Assembly: GCA_021790625.1 (NCBI GenBank)
Contig: JAJYGL010000163.1
Location: 1-5,819, forward strand
Source: Pseudomonadota bacterium
GTDB lineage: Bacteria > Pseudomonadota > Gammaproteobacteria > Burkholderiales > Sulfuriferulaceae
Direction: 5' to 3'
DNA: 5,819 nucleotides
In this document: positions 1-5,819 of the stretch, piece after piece
Numbering within the stretch: the stretch's first letter is position 1
Layout of the letters: every line of letters starts with the position of its first letter
Made by a program: the position numbers and the translations under genes
Notes under the pieces: generated by a model
Told to the model about the DNA's origin: nothing
Seen by the model: the letters and a program-made list of their open reading frames with translations, nothing else
Database searches by the model: none

Positions 1-2
1 GT

Positions 3-998
3 TTAATTTTCTTCGCCAAACCAGGCAGTTGCCAAAATCCGGCCCGCATAAGTCTGCGCTTGCTCAGCAAAGCACCAAGCGAGCAATTGCTCGCCGATCA
101 CAGCAACACTGGTACCGGATGAAGCCAGAATGGATTCGGGAATGTCCGGATGGTTGTCAAGATGCAGTCGTTCAATCGTGCCGTCCTTGGTCAGTACCCG
201 TATCCGCTGCCCATCCCATTCACGTTCGGTCAAATAGCAGCCTGCGCGCACTTTGATGCCATACGGCACCAGTTTCCGGATCGGTAAGTCATCTGGTTGC
301 AGTTCTTCGTGCCACGCTTCGCGTGCCGTGCGCTCGTCATCGCGCAGCACATCCTGTTTCCAGCGCCAACCATATTCCATCGCGGCGGCACGGCGGTAAC
401 ACATCGACAGCCAGTCGATGTCCGGTACTTGGGTGTGTTCCGCCCAACAGGTCATGTTCTGGCGCAAGGCTTGTTCCAGCCATGTTCTGAACCCATCAGA
501 AGGTGTTGCCACCGCTGCGGCAAATGCGGCTGCCGGAAATTGTAGCACAAAGCTGCTGCCCACCAATCCGGCCTGTGCGATCGTGGCGGCCCCACTGCCC
601 GCCAGTTTGGCGCCGTGCAATGCAACATCCTGCTCGTGCAATTCAACCCGCAACCCCGCATCGCGACACACCTGCAACAGCGGCGCCAAAGCATGGGCAT
701 ACCAAGCCGATGGGCGGGAGGGAAACCAGCTTCGGGGGGCAACCAGCACCACACAAACCTGATGTTCGTCCAACCAGACGCCACCGCCGCCCAATGGGCG
801 GCGAAGCACCGGCACGTTGATATTCTGATTTATTTCCAACGCCAGCGACTGGTGTTGGCCAAGACATATATGGCTGTCGGTAATGCCCCACACGACCACA
901 GGCGCATCGTTGGCCTGCATGCACTCAGCCACCCCGGCGTAGGCACTGTGATAATCAATTGCCCTGCATCTGCCCAAATCAATCCATCGTGCGATCAA
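3..998 (-). CDS. Lipoate-protein ligase A family protein (BPL/LPL catalytic domain plus accessory domain)
   Basis: The 331-residue product fits the LplA/LipB/BPL superfamily, which transfers lipoyl or octanoyl groups to a lysine of carrier domains (E2 subunits, GcvH, or LbpA in sulfur oxidisers) in the cytoplasm. Seen directly: the substrate-pocket motif RRPLGGGGVWLDEHQ at residues 66-80 (family form RRxSGGGAVxHD) and the lysine motif GAKLAGSGA at 129-137, with K131 as the expected active-site lysine. Residues about 210-331 look like the C-terminal accessory domain (GIKVRAGCYL near 247, DGTIERLHL near 272). Odd: where classical LplA has an HHGTLL-type strand, this protein has GLVGSSFVL (144-152), so substrate or acyl-donor use may differ. 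The start is TTG at 998, chosen because it overlaps the previous gene's TGA (TTGA) and the frame is closed by a stop at 1031 with no ATG between. An AGGAG lies 16 bases upstream of it, which is too far for a classical Shine-Dalgarno. Alternatives are octanoyltransferase activity or a dedicated ligase for one carrier. Family assignment is strong; substrate is unknown. Confidence 0.87.
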   Translation of the reverse strand: MIARWIDLGRCRAIDYHSAYAGVAECMQANDAPVVVWGITDSHICLGQHQSLALEINQNINVPVLRRPLGGGGVWLDEHQVCVVLVAPRSWFPSRPSAWYAHALAPLLQVCRDAGLRVELHEQDVALHGAKLAGSGAATIAQAGLVGSSFVLQFPAAAFAAAVATPSDGFRTWLEQALRQNMTCWAEHTQVPDIDWLSMCYRRAAAMEYGWRWKQDVLRDDERTAREAWHEELQPDDLPIRKLVPYGIKVRAGCYLTEREWDGQRIRVLTKDGTIERLHLDNHPDIPESILASSGTSVAVIGEQLLAWCFAEQAQTYAGRILATAWFGEEN

Positions 999-1453
999 TT
1001 GCTGGATGATGCGTCTCCTGCCGATGCGTCATCATTCGGGGCATCACCATCCGATGCTTGCCCGTCGGGCTTGTTTTCATCCGACTTGAAAAATTTGCCG
1101 AAATAAAAATCGCGTTGGTTCAAGCGTTCAAACTCTTTTGCACGCGCGACCATTCCATCACGCAGAATTTCAGTCAGATATAAGCCTTGTTCGGCATCCA
1201 GAATGTGGATTTGTGTCAGCAACTCCTCGTCAACTTCAATGAAGTTGGTCGCCAAACCTTCCAATGGTTGCACATACAACAGCCAGGCGCGGTTGTCGCT
1301 GTCTTCCGGATCAAGCGCACTCATGACAATTTTACCCAGCCAGGCCAAACGGGCGGCCTGATTGAATTGCCCAATCCCGAGTTTTTTGCCTTTCTTGTAT
1401 TTGTTCAACTCGTTCTTCAACGAACCGACATCAGTAACCTTGATGGATTTCAA
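995..1453 (-). CDS. Uncharacterised 152-residue protein with acidic low-complexity tail
   Basis: I do not recognise this protein. It has a basic, lysine-rich N-terminus (KYKKGKK, 18-24). A compact middle section (about 30-120) mixes hydrophobic and acidic residues, with a helix-like AARLAWLGKIVMSAL at 33-47 and an aromatic end DFYFGKFF at 115-122. A disordered tail of about 30 residues (123-152) is made almost only of Asp, Ser, Ala, Gly and Asn. There is no signal peptide, membrane helix or cysteine, so it is probably cytosolic. The start is TTG at 1453, decided by an excellent AAGGAG (1466-1461) seven bases upstream. The gene begins 12 bases after ypjD ends, and its TGA overlaps the TTG of the ligase gene by four bases, so it is the middle cistron of a translationally coupled operon. 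That context permits, but does not prove, a role with the ligase. The strong ribosome site and overlap make it very likely to be a real gene. Confidence 0.8.
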   Translation of the reverse strand: MKSIKVTDVGSLKNELNKYKKGKKLGIGQFNQAARLAWLGKIVMSALDPEDSDNRAWLLYVQPLEGLATNFIEVDEELLTQIHILDAEQGLYLTEILRDGMVARAKEFERLNQRDFYFGKFFKSDENKPDGQASDGDAPNDDASAGDASSSN

Positions 1454-1460
1454 TCTATTT

Positions 1461-1466
1461 CTCCTT
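1461..1466 (-). promoter_or_regulatory. Shine-Dalgarno AAGGAG deciding a TTG start
   Basis: Read on the minus strand, AAGGAG is followed by seven bases and then TTG at 1453. This is the best ribosome-binding site in the window. It fixes a non-ATG start for the 152-residue protein. The site overlaps the TAA stop (1468-1466) of ypjD, so ribosomes finishing ypjD end on top of it, which favours translational coupling. Confidence 0.85.
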
Positions 1467-2284
1467 TATTCACCGACTGAACGATGCAGAATAACCTCAA
1501 GCACAAAATGGCTGCCCACATACGCCAACAACAACATGACAAAACCTATCCATGTCCAGCGTACCGCAACACGCCCTCGCCAACCCCAGAGGCGCCGACC
1601 GCTCAACAACAACGCATAAATTATCCAGGACAGGGCGGCAAATACCACTTTATGGCTCATCACGGCCGGTTTATGGAATAGCTCCTCGGAAAAAATCACC
1701 CCTGTCAACAACGTCAGCGTCAACAAAGCAAACCCCACACCAATCAACCGAAATAACACATTTTCCAGCGTCAGCAAAGGCGGCAACCCCGATAACAGGT
1801 TACCCTGTCCAATATGATGCAAACGTTTTTCCGCCACGGACATCAGCGATGCCTGCAAAGCAGCAATCGTGAACAGGCTGTATGCCAACATGGCAATCAA
1901 CAGGTGCAGACGAAACATAAAACCATGGGTATTTACCACCAACCGATCGGATGGCAACCACCATGATAACGCCACCGATGCCGCGCCGATTGCAGCCATA
2001 GGCACGTGCAGTGCCTCCATACGCATGTGAAAACTCGCCATCCAGTAAATCAGCACTGTCAAGGCTGCAATCAGCGAGATGGCGTGTCCAACCCCCATTT
2101 CCAGACCTGCTGGCGACACCAAGGTCAGACGCAACACAATGAAATGCAGCGTCAGTGGCAGCAAAAGCAGATAAGATTCCCAGGCGACGGAATGAGGTTG
2201 TCCGTGCCAACGCGTGCGCCAGAAATGCCAGACCACTATAAGGTAAGCAATACCGGTCAGGGAATAGAGCCAATCAGTGACCAT
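1466..2284 (-). CDS. ypjD: CcsA/YpjD-family inner-membrane protein (cytochrome c assembly-like)
   Basis: The 272-residue product is a polytopic inner-membrane protein of the YpjD branch of the cytochrome c assembly (CcsA/CcmC-like) family. Eight hydrophobic segments are visible, at about residues 5-22, 37-55, 66-83, 93-110, 124-146, 176-198, 210-228 and 243-264. Family signatures are clear: RLHLLIAMLAYS (125-136), LPPLLTLENVLFR (167-179), SHKVVFAALSW (210-220), GWRGRVAVRW (234-243) and AYVGSHFVLEV (254-264). Histidines H127 and H211 sit where the family keeps conserved His. The tryptophan-rich WGxxWxWD heme motif of true CcsA/CcmF is not seen, so heme handling is unproven; YpjD proteins have no settled function. 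The ATG at 2284 is preferred to the in-frame ATG at 2362, because the extra 26 residues are Cys/Arg-rich, unlike the family, and would push the start to within three bases of ffh. No good Shine-Dalgarno precedes 2284. Divergence from ffh is the usual proteobacterial arrangement. Confidence 0.9.
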   Translation of the reverse strand: MVTDWLYSLTGIAYLIVVWHFWRTRWHGQPHSVAWESYLLLLPLTLHFIVLRLTLVSPAGLEMGVGHAISLIAALTVLIYWMASFHMRMEALHVPMAAIGAASVALSWWLPSDRLVVNTHGFMFRLHLLIAMLAYSLFTIAALQASLMSVAEKRLHHIGQGNLLSGLPPLLTLENVLFRLIGVGFALLTLTLLTGVIFSEELFHKPAVMSHKVVFAALSWIIYALLLSGRRLWGWRGRVAVRWTWIGFVMLLLAYVGSHFVLEVILHRSVGE

Positions 2285-2364
2285 CTGAGGTAAAATAGCG
2301 GAACAATACAACCGGAGTGTACAACATCTTGCGCCAAAATGGGCGAGACTTTGGATAAACATCT
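2285..2364. promoter_or_regulatory. Divergent ypjD / ffh control region
   Basis: These 80 bases separate two divergently read genes, so promoters for both are expected here or just inside the coding ends. AT-rich hexamers exist: TAAAAT at 2291-2296 towards ffh, and TATTTT (2297-2292) and TATTGT (2308-2303) towards ypjD. None has a convincing TTGACA-like partner at 16-18 bases. The palindrome TGTACA lies at 2318-2323. For ffh only a weak GGA (2353-2355) lies nine bases before the ATG. The regulatory role is inferred from position; exact promoters are not resolved. Confidence 0.45.
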
Positions 2365-3705
2365 ATGCTGGAAAATCTGACCACCCGACTTTCATCCGTC
2401 ATCAAAAACCTGCGTGGACAGGCAAAACTCAGTGAAAACAACATTCAGGACGCTCTACGCGAGGTGCGCATGGCCTTGCTGGAGGCTGATGTGGCGCTGC
2501 CCGTGGTCAAGGATTTCATTCAGAATGTCAAACAGCGTGCTATTGGCGCCGAGGTATTATCCAGCCTGACACCCGGCCAGGCGTTTATCGGCGTAGTACA
2601 CAGCGAGTTGACCCGTTTGATGGGCAATGAAACCAGCGAACTGAATCTAGCCACCACGCCGCCTGCGATTATCCTGATGGCGGGCCTGCAAGGGTCGGGT
2701 AAAACCACCAGTAGCGGTAAACTGGCACTCATACTGAAACAGGCCAAAAAGAAGGTTTTGCTGGCAAGTTGTGATATTTATCGTCCGGCTGCCATTGAAC
2801 AATTAAAAACCCTGGCAACGCAACTGGACATTGACTGGTTTCCATCCGATGCCAGCCAAAAGCCTCTGGACATTGCACTCGCCGCACAGGATTGGGCGCG
2901 TCGCCATTACCACGACGTGCTAATAGTCGACACTGCGGGGCGCCTTGGTATCGACGAAGCCATGATGGCCGAAATCAGCGCGCTGCACACAGCACTCAAA
3001 CCCATCGAAATCCTGTTTGTCGTCGATGCCATGCAAGGGCAGGATGCAATCAACACAGCGCGGGCTTTTAACGACACTCTTCCGCTGACCGGCATCATCC
3101 TGACCAAGCTGGATGGCGACTCGCGCGGTGGCGCAGCGCTTTCCGTACGCCACATCACTGGAAAACCGATCAAATTTGTTGGCACCGGCGAAAAAATGAA
3201 CGGATTGGAGCGCTTTTATCCCGATCGCATGGCCTCCCGCATCCTCGACATGGGCGATGTGCTGACCCTGATCGAGGACGCACAACGCAATGTCGATCAA
3301 GTCGAAGCGGCTCGTCTGGCCGACAAGATGCGTAGTGGAAAGGGCTTTGACCTGAATGATTTCAAGGCACAAATCCAGCAAATGCGTAAAATGGGCGGCA
3401 TATCCGCATTGATGGAAAAACTACCGGGCACAGCCGGCATGAACTTGCCTGCTGGCGCGGACGACAAAGCCGTGAACCGGGTGGAAGGCATCATCAACTC
3501 CATGACACCACTGGAACGCAGAAAACCGGAAATCATCAAAGCATCGCGCAAGCGTCGCATTGCGACGGGTGCCGGCGTTTCGGTTCAGGAAGTCAACCGT
3601 CTGCTCACCCAGTTTGAACAGGCGCAGAAAATGATGAAAATGATGTCAAAAGGCGGACTGGCCAAAATGATGCGATCGATGAAGGGAATGCTGCCGGGCA
3701 TGTAG
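2365..3705 (+). CDS. ffh: Signal recognition particle protein Ffh (SRP54)
   Basis: Ffh is the GTPase of the bacterial signal recognition particle. With 4.5S RNA it binds signal sequences emerging from ribosomes and delivers them to the FtsY receptor at the inner membrane. At 446 residues it is close to the E. coli protein (about 453). Order of domains: N-terminal helical bundle (about 1-85); GTPase G domain with P-loop GLQGSGKTT (107-115), CDIYRPAA (136-143), DTAGR (189-193), TKLDGD (247-252) and GGAALS (255-260); then the methionine-rich M domain from about 300. The RNA-binding helix-turn-helix is seen as SRKRRIATGAGVSVQEVNRLL (393-413). The tail is rich in Met and Gly and ends LPGM, as is common. 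All nucleotide-binding elements are intact, so it should be functional. A small variation is GAGVSVQ where GSG-type sequence is commoner. It is read alone: ypjD diverges upstream and the downstream gene converges. The common downstream partner rpsP is not present. Confidence 0.98.
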   Translation: MLENLTTRLSSVIKNLRGQAKLSENNIQDALREVRMALLEADVALPVVKDFIQNVKQRAIGAEVLSSLTPGQAFIGVVHSELTRLMGNETSELNLATTPPAIILMAGLQGSGKTTSSGKLALILKQAKKKVLLASCDIYRPAAIEQLKTLATQLDIDWFPSDASQKPLDIALAAQDWARRHYHDVLIVDTAGRLGIDEAMMAEISALHTALKPIEILFVVDAMQGQDAINTARAFNDTLPLTGIILTKLDGDSRGGAALSVRHITGKPIKFVGTGEKMNGLERFYPDRMASRILDMGDVLTLIEDAQRNVDQVEAARLADKMRSGKGFDLNDFKAQIQQMRKMGGISALMEKLPGTAGMNLPAGADDKAVNRVEGIINSMTPLERRKPEIIKASRKRRIATGAGVSVQEVNRLLTQFEQAQKMMKMMSKGGLAKMMRSMKGMLPGM

Positions 3706-3782
3706 GATGCCATAAGGAAACATTGAGTTTGCCAAACCGTCATCGCAACGATGTGGAAAAATCAATCGTTCCATAAGCCTCA
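3706..3782. other. Convergent intergenic spacer with weak dyads, no canonical terminator
   Basis: This 77-base gap separates the converging ends of ffh and the GGDEF-EAL-like gene. It contains several overlapping inverted repeats: CATCG/CGATG with a three-base loop (3741-3745 with 3749-3753), AACGAT/ATCGTT (3747-3752 with 3765-3770), and TGGAA/TTCCA (3754-3758 with 3769-3773). They cannot all form at once. No GC-rich stem followed by a long T run is seen on either strand; the longest T run is five, on the minus strand opposite 3757-3761. Any transcription end here may be Rho-dependent or a weak two-way terminator. Confidence 0.35.
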
Positions 3783-5810
3783 TCACCGCGCAATCCAGTT
3801 GACACCCAATGCCCGCAAGGCCAGAAACTCGGCTTCATTTCCTGCCTGCGCCCGCATTGTCATGCCCATGGCAACAGCCACTTCCCGCACATCGCGCACC
3901 AATGTCCGCACATTACCTGCATGTGGCAACCGTTTCACCCAATAGGATGGCAAACAGAGCATATCCGGTTTCCAGTGACGTAACCACGTCAAATCATGGT
4001 AAATGCTACTCACGTCATTCAAGCAATAACGAAACCCGTAATCGCGAGTAACCCGCACGAAATTCATCACTGCAGACAAATTTGTCGCCACGACTGCTTC
4101 CGAAAACCGAAACACCAGTCGCGCGGCAAACGGGCGATCACCAACAATGCGCAGCCATTCCCGCAATTCGGCATGGCAAAGATTTTGCACGGCCAATCCC
4201 ACATTCAACAAAGCGTGCGGGTTGCGTTGCCAGATGGGCTCTTTTTCTACCAATTGTTGTAATTGCCAGACATCATCCGCCAATGTATGCGAAGCCATCT
4301 CCGACAACCGACGCTGAGGTCGTGCAGCATGCCCCGCCTTCCAGCGAATCTGTAACAGATATTCTTCCTGCACGGAATCCCGTTCCATCCCCGTCCACAA
4401 TCTGCGCCACCCCGCCAGATCGCCCGGCATCCAGACTGTCGGAGCGCCAACCGACCGCACAGCAGCAGTGCCCTGCGCAGCACGGCGAGAAAAATATGCC
4501 GCCAGTCGCGCCTGCGCCAGCCATTGACGCGCACAGGAAAAACAATCATGCACAGCACTGATGCCGGATTGCCGCACCGGTACGGCCAGCAGAATCTCTT
4601 GCAGCAATATTGGCGCCTGTTCCGGGTCGGATTCAAACAACACAAAGCCAGTATTCCCGATCAAATGCCCGATAGAAATAGCCTGGCTTGCCAAGACCGA
4701 TAAACGGGAGAACACATCCAGACACACCGATTCAGTCGCGCCTGGTTCCGTTTGCAACTGAACCCACGCCAGTTGCAGGCGGGATGACGCATGCCGTGCC
4801 CGTTGCAATACCCAGTCCAGCCTGGCCAACGCGGCAGACTTTTGCCACAAACGGCCTTTAGGCGCACGCCAGGTTTGCATCCATAACACAGCATAATCAT
4901 CCAGTTTTTCCCGCAAACGCGCGCGATAGCGCAAGTGCGTACCAAACTCCGGCAAAACCTGCCAACCCTGCTGCCCGAACAAATGGTGCAATGTTTTGTT
5001 ATCGTACTCCAGCACGGTCGTCGCTGCCCGATTGCTCAACACCCAAGGCTGCATTTGCGTTCCCGCCACCAGAATCTGCCACGGCACCATGCCGTGCTGC
5101 TGTGGTAATGCCAACCAATCTCCCACTGACAGCGCACCCAATACCAGACTGTCTTCGTCCAGTTGCCACGCTTCGAGCACGAATTGTGTACATGCCGGCA
5201 AAGCACGATTCCCCGCTGTCTGAATCTGTGTCACCCGCCGCCCGCGCGTCACACCAACGACCTGCGACAAGGACAGCAATTGCCGTGTCGCATCCAACCA
5301 CGCCGTTTCGCGCAAGGCACCCTGCTCGACAATCCGCAACACCATGAGCGCCAGCAAACGGGACAGGCGTTCATCATAGAGTTTACCGGTGTCGTCCGCC
5401 ACCGCATGAAACGCGTCCAGCAACACAATTGTTTGATACACGGGATGCTTTGCCTGCACCAGCACATCATCTTCCTGCAACAAGTGTGGCAATGCTCCCA
5501 GGGTCAATTTACGTATCAGTGCGGGCAAATCGTTTGTCAGCATATCCCAGCGTACGGTTTCATCGTGCCATCCCGCCAGCAACTGAAGCCGTTTTGCCAG
5601 CGCCAGGCGACAGGGTTCCGGTATCTGCTCAGCCACCATCTGATTGGAAAGCATCAGCCACGCCTCATCATCGAGCTTGCCTGATGCCAATCTGTCTGCC
5701 ACTCCCTGACGAATGCTTTCCCGCCATGCATTCAACCCCGCTAACGCGCACGACGCGTCAAGTCGAGCGGAATCCGCATCTTTATCAGAGAACCAGATCA
5801 TCCTGCCCAA
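3783..5810 (-). CDS. Degenerate GGDEF-EAL protein with PilZ/DUF1631-like N-terminal part
   Basis: Soluble protein of up to 675 residues (numbered from TTG 5810) with no signal peptide or membrane helix. Residues 1-200 are helical and unrecognised. Residues about 222-290 (SVGDWLAL at 228, VLSNRAATTVLEY at 257) resemble the beta-barrel module of PilZ/DUF1631 proteins. Residues about 325-455 follow the GGDEF fold, but the signature reads GNTGF (385-389). Residues about 458-675 follow the EAL fold, but EALLRW is LLQIRW (485-490), the first Glu of the ExxE strand is R568 (E571 kept), DDFG is NDVS (598-601), the catalytic Lys is C619, and the AEGVE loop reads AQAGN (654-658). N536 of the NxS strand is kept. 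The chain stops at the QG position. Neither cyclase nor phosphodiesterase activity is expected. An adaptor or c-di-GMP-receptor role (compare FimX, LapD, CsrD) is inference. The start is unsettled: TTG 5810 has GAGG five bases upstream, ATG 5801 lies in an ATGA context, and the frame is open to the window edge. Confidence 0.86.
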   Translation of the reverse strand: MGRMIWFSDKDADSARLDASCALAGLNAWRESIRQGVADRLASGKLDDEAWLMLSNQMVAEQIPEPCRLALAKRLQLLAGWHDETVRWDMLTNDLPALIRKLTLGALPHLLQEDDVLVQAKHPVYQTIVLLDAFHAVADDTGKLYDERLSRLLALMVLRIVEQGALRETAWLDATRQLLSLSQVVGVTRGRRVTQIQTAGNRALPACTQFVLEAWQLDEDSLVLGALSVGDWLALPQQHGMVPWQILVAGTQMQPWVLSNRAATTVLEYDNKTLHHLFGQQGWQVLPEFGTHLRYRARLREKLDDYAVLWMQTWRAPKGRLWQKSAALARLDWVLQRARHASSRLQLAWVQLQTEPGATESVCLDVFSRLSVLASQAISIGHLIGNTGFVLFESDPEQAPILLQEILLAVPVRQSGISAVHDCFSCARQWLAQARLAAYFSRRAAQGTAAVRSVGAPTVWMPGDLAGWRRLWTGMERDSVQEEYLLQIRWKAGHAARPQRRLSEMASHTLADDVWQLQQLVEKEPIWQRNPHALLNVGLAVQNLCHAELREWLRIVGDRPFAARLVFRFSEAVVATNLSAVMNFVRVTRDYGFRYCLNDVSSIYHDLTWLRHWKPDMLCLPSYWVKRLPHAGNVRTLVRDVREVAVAMGMTMRAQAGNEAEFLALRALGVNWIAR

Positions 5811-5819
5811 TTCGCCCTC
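5798..5819 (-). other. Uncertain 5' end of the GGDEF-EAL-like gene; possible end of an upstream gene
   Basis: Minus-strand reading from the edge gives GAGG, then TTG (5810), then ATGA (5801-5798). The ATGA would let a gene lying to the right end with TGA at 5800-5798 while this gene starts at ATG 5801, a common coupled overlap. Equally, the main frame is open (no stop) through the edge, so the true start could lie outside. The sequence here cannot decide between these. Confidence 0.35.

Noticed and set aside
1060..1070. Perfect GC palindrome GCCCGTCGGGC followed on the plus strand by a T-rich stretch, resembling a terminator
   Set aside because: The central loop would be a single base, so the stem cannot fold fully. 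It lies inside the 152-residue coding frame (KPDGQ), and the T-rich side faces the strand with no gene.
418..1106. Long plus-strand open frames opposite the ligase gene
   Set aside because: Their translations are rich in Cys, Pro, His and Arg with no domain. They overlap a gene with clear family motifs, have no good ribosome site, and fit the pattern of antisense shadows in a G+C-rich gene.
2285..2364. A sigma-70 promoter pairing TTGTAC (2324-2319) with TATTTT (2297-2292) for ypjD
   Set aside because: The spacer is 21 bases, too long for a standard promoter, so I did not annotate it as a discrete promoter.
3553..3567. Hairpin CGTCGC-ATT-GCGACG inside ffh
   Set aside because: It falls in the strongly conserved RNA-binding motif (RKRRIATG), where the amino acids largely dictate the bases. 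There is no T run and no reason for a regulatory element there.
5163..5684. 173-residue plus-strand open frame opposite the GGDEF-EAL-like gene
   Set aside because: The composition (many Gln, His, Arg, Cys) is antisense-like, no motif is recognisable, and the minus-strand frame continues without interruption and with domain structure.
1..5819. tRNA, 4.5S RNA, CRISPR, insertion sequence or phage remnants
   Set aside because: No cloverleaf, no repeat-spacer pattern, no terminal inverted repeats and no transposase or integrase motifs were seen. Nearly all bases lie in the five genes.

Overview
The window holds five protein genes packed with almost no spare DNA. Base composition is moderate (G+C judged by eye a little above 50%). 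The organism is a Gram-negative proteobacterium, most likely a betaproteobacterium or a related gammaproteobacterium. The main evidence is the divergent pair ffh / ypjD (CcsA-family membrane protein), a well-known arrangement in both classes, together with the close fit of both proteins to proteobacterial consensus motifs. The exact genus cannot be read from the sequence. No tRNA, rRNA, CRISPR array or insertion sequence was found.

Layout. Positions 3 to 2284, all on the minus strand, form a tight three-gene operon read from right to left: ypjD (8-helix membrane protein), a 152-residue protein of unknown function, then a lipoate-protein-ligase-type enzyme. The ypjD stop codon lies inside the Shine-Dalgarno of the unknown gene. 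The unknown gene's stop overlaps the ligase's TTG start, so translation is probably coupled. Positions 2285-2364 are the 80-base divergent control region. Positions 2365-3705 on the plus strand are ffh, the protein subunit of the signal recognition particle. Positions 3706-3782 are a short convergent spacer with weak dyads. Positions 3783 to about 5801/5810 on the minus strand encode a 672-675-residue soluble protein. Its C-terminal half is a GGDEF-EAL tandem stripped of nearly all catalytic residues, preceded by a PilZ/DUF1631-like module. The reading frame stays open to the right edge, so this gene may begin outside the window.

How the genes relate. Ffh and YpjD are housekeeping neighbours concerned with membrane insertion and membrane/cytochrome maintenance. 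The ligase would attach lipoyl or octanoyl groups to carrier proteins that are not encoded here. The two points of real novelty are the unrecognised small protein coupled to the ligase and the catalytically dead GGDEF-EAL protein. The latter most likely acts as a c-di-GMP receptor or a protein/RNA-binding adaptor rather than as an enzyme.
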